A stretch of 7,907 nt of DNA, from assembly GCA_015661535.1 (NCBI GenBank), contig DQVY01000253.1, positions 1-7,907 on the forward strand, in the 5' to 3' direction. The DNA is from Sulfurovum sp. GTDB lineage: Bacteria > Campylobacterota > Campylobacteria > Campylobacterales > Sulfurovaceae. A program made the translations under genes and the position numbers. Shown piece after piece: positions 5,398 to 7,907 of this stretch. Under the pieces are notes generated by a model. It did not search any database. It saw only the letters and a program-made list of their open reading frames with translations, and was not told the DNA's origin. Every line of letters begins with the position of its first letter. The stretch's first letter is position 1.

Positions 5398-5973
5398 ATG
5401 CTTACGGCGCTTAAAAACAAACTTATTTTACTGCTTCAACTTATTCTTGTACTCGTTTATATTATTTTTGAAGAGTTGATCTGGGAGGGGATAGCCAAAC
5501 CCATCTATACGGCGATACATTCCCTTAAGATCCTTCAGAAGATAGAGATAAAACTACAGCATGTGAATGCTTCTGTGATATTGGTTATTTTTGTGCTTTT
5601 ATTGTCTATTGTGGAGGCCTTTGGTATTTATGCAGGGATGTTGTTTGTCTCTGGTCAGATGGCTTTAGGTTTGGCACTGTATATTTCTAAGATCCCTATT
5701 GCTGCTTTTACCTTTTGGCTTTTTAGAGTGACGGAAGAGAAACTCATGCAGTTCGCATGGTTTAAATGGATCTACGGGAAGATCATGCAGGGTATTGACT
5801 GGTTGAAATCTTGTGAGATGTATGTGAAGACAATGGCGCGTTTGCATCAGGTTAAAACAAGTCTGAAAACATATATAGGACGTTTTAAAGTGAAATACTT
5901 TTCTGGCAAGAGTGCTTTTACAGACAAAATAAAAAGTCTTTATACTGCGATGAAAGCCTCACTGAAAAAGTAG
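5398..5973 (+). CDS. Conserved-looking membrane protein with three predicted spans, function unknown
   Basis: This 191-residue protein has hydrophobic segments at about residues 9-28, 58-82 and 88-110. A basic, mostly helical tail (about 115-191, rich in K and aromatic residues) probably lies in the cytoplasm. Motifs that look non-random are E25-E26 after the first span, K34-P35-I-Y, and WFKWIYGKI at about 121-129. No enzyme or transporter motif is visible. It has its own promoter (TATAAT at 5368-5373) and a good Shine-Dalgarno. The next gene starts 7 bases after its stop and encodes another membrane protein with a similar N-terminus (KNKL near the start, then an E-E pair, then KP-I/V-Y), so the two probably form an operon and may act together. 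The general layout reminds me of small uncharacterised proteobacterial membrane proteins, but I cannot name the family. Confidence 0.8.
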   Translation: MLTALKNKLILLLQLILVLVYIIFEELIWEGIAKPIYTAIHSLKILQKIEIKLQHVNASVILVIFVLLLSIVEAFGIYAGMLFVSGQMALGLALYISKIPIAAFTFWLFRVTEEKLMQFAWFKWIYGKIMQGIDWLKSCEMYVKTMARLHQVKTSLKTYIGRFKVKYFSGKSAFTDKIKSLYTAMKASLKK

Positions 5974-5980
5974 ACTTAAT

Positions 5981-6910
5981 ATGAAAAATAAACTACTCAT
6001 TTGGCTTTTGCCCTTCGTGCTGCTTGTTGTGATCGTTGTCTTTAGTATAGAAGAGAGTCGTACGTTTATACTGAAGCCGGTGTACAGTCTGTTTTATTTT
6101 TTAAAAGAGAATATTATTGTTTTATTGACGGCATTTTTCCTGGTAAAGGGAAAATTCATTTTAATGCTTTTTCTCAAAAAGATCGCTTTTCTTTCTGCTG
6201 CCGGTTTAGGAAAACGTTATCTTATAGAAAAAGTGATCAGCCATAATTTCAAGATCCATCTTTTAGACCATATTTCCGGTGATATTAAACATTTGGTGAA
6301 TTATATTAAAAAGAATTTTAAAGATTTTCCCATTGTAAAACAAGTCATCGCGGCATTTATATTTTTAGGCTCTTTGGGCTTTGTAGGTAAATTTATGGGT
6401 GGCATGCTTGCAATGAAAGTGTTTATCGCAAAGTTCTGGTCTTTTTTGTTAGCGATATTCCTCAAAGCGGGTACAGCCATTGTCTACTTTTTTACCGATT
6501 ATTTATGGGGAAGTTGGATCGCACCCATTGTGGAAGTGGTTATTTTTACCTGGATATTGTCATGGATGGAAAAGGTACCTTTTTTAGCAAAAGGCTTGGA
6601 CAAGGTCTCTAAATTCTTCAGTACATTCTTTAAAGGTTTGGAACTCTTTTTGGAAAAGGTATTTCATATTCCTGTACAGAGTTTTTTACAATGGTTGAGT
6701 AAAAAGATCAAGCAAGCCATTTATAGATTTATAGGGTATAAAAAGGTATCTAAATGGAAACGACTACAGGAAGAGAGGGCTTTTAGTCCCAACAGCCATG
6801 TAAAACTGAAAGATAAAAGAGAAGCACGCAAGAAAGCACTGCGTACCACTAGTTATGTTTCTGCCTCCCTGCGTTTAAAGCAAAAGAGAGAAGAAAGAAA
6901 TAAAGACTGA
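5981..6910 (+). CDS. Multi-spanning membrane protein with a basic C-terminal tail, function unknown
   Basis: This 309-residue protein has likely membrane spans at about 5-22, 45-64, 122-142, 152-172 and 179-196. The first could also act as an uncleaved signal anchor. A loop of some 55 residues (66-121) separates spans two and three. The last 60 residues are strongly basic and probably cytoplasmic (KWKRLQEER, KDKREARKKALR, LRLKQKREERNKD). The N-terminus K2-N-K-L, E24-E25 and K32-P33-V-Y35 parallels that of the gene before it. No recognised catalytic or transport motif is seen. It starts 7 bases after that gene without a strong Shine-Dalgarno, so translation is probably coupled. It ends only 6 bases from the stop of the opposite-strand HugZ-like gene. 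I do not recognise the family. Confidence 0.78.
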   Translation: MKNKLLIWLLPFVLLVVIVVFSIEESRTFILKPVYSLFYFLKENIIVLLTAFFLVKGKFILMLFLKKIAFLSAAGLGKRYLIEKVISHNFKIHLLDHISGDIKHLVNYIKKNFKDFPIVKQVIAAFIFLGSLGFVGKFMGGMLAMKVFIAKFWSFLLAIFLKAGTAIVYFFTDYLWGSWIAPIVEVVIFTWILSWMEKVPFLAKGLDKVSKFFSTFFKGLELFLEKVFHIPVQSFLQWLSKKIKQAIYRFIGYKKVSKWKRLQEERAFSPNSHVKLKDKREARKKALRTTSYVSASLRLKQKREERNKD

Positions 6911-6916
6911 ATTAGC

Positions 6917-7396
6917 CTATTTATGCCCACTAGTACTTATACGCGGGACAAGTTGATTCATCTTCTCTCCACCTATGTTGTAGGCTTCCCCAAAACCAAA
7001 GGTTGCTTCTCCATAAACAGGGTGCAGACTATAGAGATTAAAATCTTTCATCCCCATAAGCATGGTCAGTGTTTCTCCCTGTTTTTCTACAAAAGCATCC
7101 ATGACGCTACTATAGGAAGCGTCTGCTTTTGAAATCTGTACTACATCACATTGTAGAGAGATACGTTTGCGCTTAAAAATATTTTCTGTGATATTTTCAT
7201 CTTCTATGAAAAATGCCGAGGCTTTGGGTATGTTTTTCATGTTCTTGGCATGGGTGGCAATATCTGAAATAAATATGTAAACCACTTCCCCGTCATAGTA
7301 AAAAGGCGCATAAGAGCTAAAAGGGTAGCCATTACTGCTTTGCGTTCCCAATACGGTGCTTTTAAAGGGCGTGAGCAATGCATCTAAGTACTTCAC
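6917..7396 (-). CDS. Short HugZ-like split-barrel protein (pyridoxamine-phosphate-oxidase fold)
   Basis: This 159-residue protein belongs to the FMN/heme split-barrel superfamily. It resembles HugZ, the heme-degrading enzyme of Helicobacter and Campylobacter: GYPFSSYAPFYYDG near residues 23-36, YIFISDIATHAKNM at 40-53, then a charged strand with R78-I-S-L-Q-C, and a C-terminal HPVYGEATFGFGEAYNIGG. It ends S-G-H158-K; HugZ proteins bind heme iron through a His very near the C-terminus. It is clearly shorter than typical HugZ (about 250 residues), so heme breakdown is a hypothesis and a flavin- or heme-binding role is equally possible. The start is GTG at 7396-7394, inside the smpB stop (GTGA overlap), with AGGAGTT at 7407-7401 as ribosome site. 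It follows smpB in one operon. Confidence 0.82.
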   Translation of the reverse strand: MKYLDALLTPFKSTVLGTQSSNGYPFSSYAPFYYDGEVVYIFISDIATHAKNMKNIPKASAFFIEDENITENIFKRKRISLQCDVVQISKADASYSSVMDAFVEKQGETLTMLMGMKDFNLYSLHPVYGEATFGFGEAYNIGGEKMNQLVPRISTSGHK

Positions 7397-7857
7397 TCAT
7401 AACTCCTGTTTTTCATCGCAGAACGTGCTTCTCTGTCAAGTGTTTTTGCTTTCATGTCGGCACGTTTGTCATGGAGTTGTTTCCCTTTGGCAAGGGCAAT
7501 GCTGACTTTTGCAAAGTTGCGTTCATTAAAGTAGATCATCAGCGGTACAATGGTCAGTCCCTCTTTATGTACCTTGACATAGAGTTTTTCCAACTGCTTT
7601 TTGTGTAAAAGAAGTTTTCTCGGTGTTCTGGTATCTGGGACATAATGTCTGTTGGTGGTTTCAAGATGGGCAATATGTGCATTCATAATATGCAGTTCAC
7701 CCTGAATGAAGCGACAAAAAGCATCAGCAAGGTTGGCACGTTTTGCACGCAGTGCTTTAACTTCTGCCCCAGCAAGCACTATGCCTGCTTCAAACTTTTC
7801 AAGTATCTCATAATCATGTCTGGCTTTTTTGTTCTGTGCTACGATGTTGATAGCCAC
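7393..7857 (-). CDS. smpB: SsrA-binding protein SmpB
   Basis: SmpB binds tmRNA and brings it to stalled ribosomes for trans-translation. The 154-residue product has normal length and motifs: A7-Q-N-K-K-A-R, F22-E-A-G-I-V-L-A-G-A-E-V-K-A-L-R37, N42-L-A-D-A-F, R80-K-L-L-L-H-K, V104-P-L, and A123-K-G-K with D130-K-R132, followed by the basic C-terminal tail (133-154) that enters the mRNA channel. The start is GTG at 7857-7855 with a strong Shine-Dalgarno AAAGGA 5 nt before it. An ATG two bases earlier is out of frame and gives only six residues (MWLSTS). The end overlaps the HugZ-like gene by 4 bases. The tmRNA gene (ssrA) is not in this window. Confidence 0.98.
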   Translation of the reverse strand: MAINIVAQNKKARHDYEILEKFEAGIVLAGAEVKALRAKRANLADAFCRFIQGELHIMNAHIAHLETTNRHYVPDTRTPRKLLLHKKQLEKLYVKVHKEGLTIVPLMIYFNERNFAKVSIALAKGKQLHDKRADMKAKTLDREARSAMKNRSYE

Positions 7858-7868
7858 ATCTGTCCTTT

Positions 7869-7891
7869 ATATCTAAAAATATTTTAGATAT
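7869..7891. promoter_or_regulatory. 10-bp inverted repeat at the smpB transcription start, possible operator or 5' hairpin
   Basis: ATATCTAAAA (7869-7878) and TTTTAGATAT (7882-7891) are exact complements separated by ATA. One edge overlaps the -10 hexamer by two bases and the other adjoins the Shine-Dalgarno. Such a site could bind a dimeric regulator. Because it is A/T only apart from two G/C pairs, it may also be chance in AT-rich promoter DNA. Confidence 0.35.
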
Positions 7892-7898
7892 TATAACA
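7890..7898 (-). promoter_or_regulatory. Promoter of smpB with extended -10
   Basis: On the minus strand TATAAT (7895-7890) is directly preceded by TGT (7898-7896), the extended form TGnTATAAT. It lies 33 bases upstream of the smpB GTG. The start of transcription would fall near 7883, inside the inverted repeat described next. Confidence 0.6.
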
Positions 7899-7907
7899 CA
7901 TTTAGCG

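Noticed and set aside
7645..7887. Plus-strand open frame opposite smpB
   Set aside because: smpB is certain on the other strand; this frame has no ribosome site and would start inside smpB and run out through its promoter.
1..7907. Transposon, prophage, CRISPR, toxin-antitoxin or tRNA/rRNA signals
   Set aside because: No direct-repeat arrays, transposase motifs, terminal inverted repeats, clover-leaf sequences or toxin-antitoxin-like small gene pairs were seen; the gene order is ordinary chromosomal.

Overview
The window is low-GC bacterial DNA and reads as a Campylobacterota (epsilonproteobacterial) chromosome, most like the Sulfurovum/Sulfurimonas side of that phylum. This is an inference from several things. 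The core block is ffh followed by rpsP-khpA-rimM-trmD-rplS. Promoters have a clear -10 (TATAAT/TAAAAT) in AT-rich DNA with little or no -35. A HugZ-family protein is present, and the Ffh and TrmD proteins carry lineage-style motif variants. Nothing in the sequence proves the genus.

Left part (1-1440), cell envelope. The window opens with the last 42 codons of a YcbB/LdtD-type L,D-transpeptidase. A small two-cysteine lipoprotein follows, then a secreted YkuD-fold L,D-transpeptidase. A perfect 24-base palindrome separates this set from a converging LysM gene on the minus strand. That LysM gene looks broken: relics of its BON domain are legible upstream in two reading frames, with stops and a nine-base G tract.

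Centre (1441-5260), translation and protein targeting. ffh (SRP GTPase) has its own promoters. A structured leader of about 110 nt then precedes the tightly packed operon rpsP (S16), khpA (KH RNA-binding protein), rimM (30S maturation), trmD (tRNA m1G37 methyltransferase) and rplS (L19). Intergenic gaps in the operon are 3-5 nt, and a hairpin follows rplS.

Right part (5261-7907). A new promoter drives two adjacent genes for unrecognised multi-spanning membrane proteins whose N-termini look alike. These run tail to tail, with a 6-base gap, into a minus-strand pair: smpB (trans-translation) overlapping by 4 bases (GTGA) a short HugZ-like split-barrel protein. Both minus-strand genes start with GTG. 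The smpB promoter has an extended -10 with a 10-bp inverted repeat next to it.

Most of the window is conserved housekeeping sequence. I see no mobile element, CRISPR array, tRNA or rRNA, and no clear new multi-gene system. The items most worth a second look are the rpsP leader RNA, the G9 tract in the decaying BON-LysM gene, the paired membrane proteins, and the short heme-type HugZ relative coupled to smpB.
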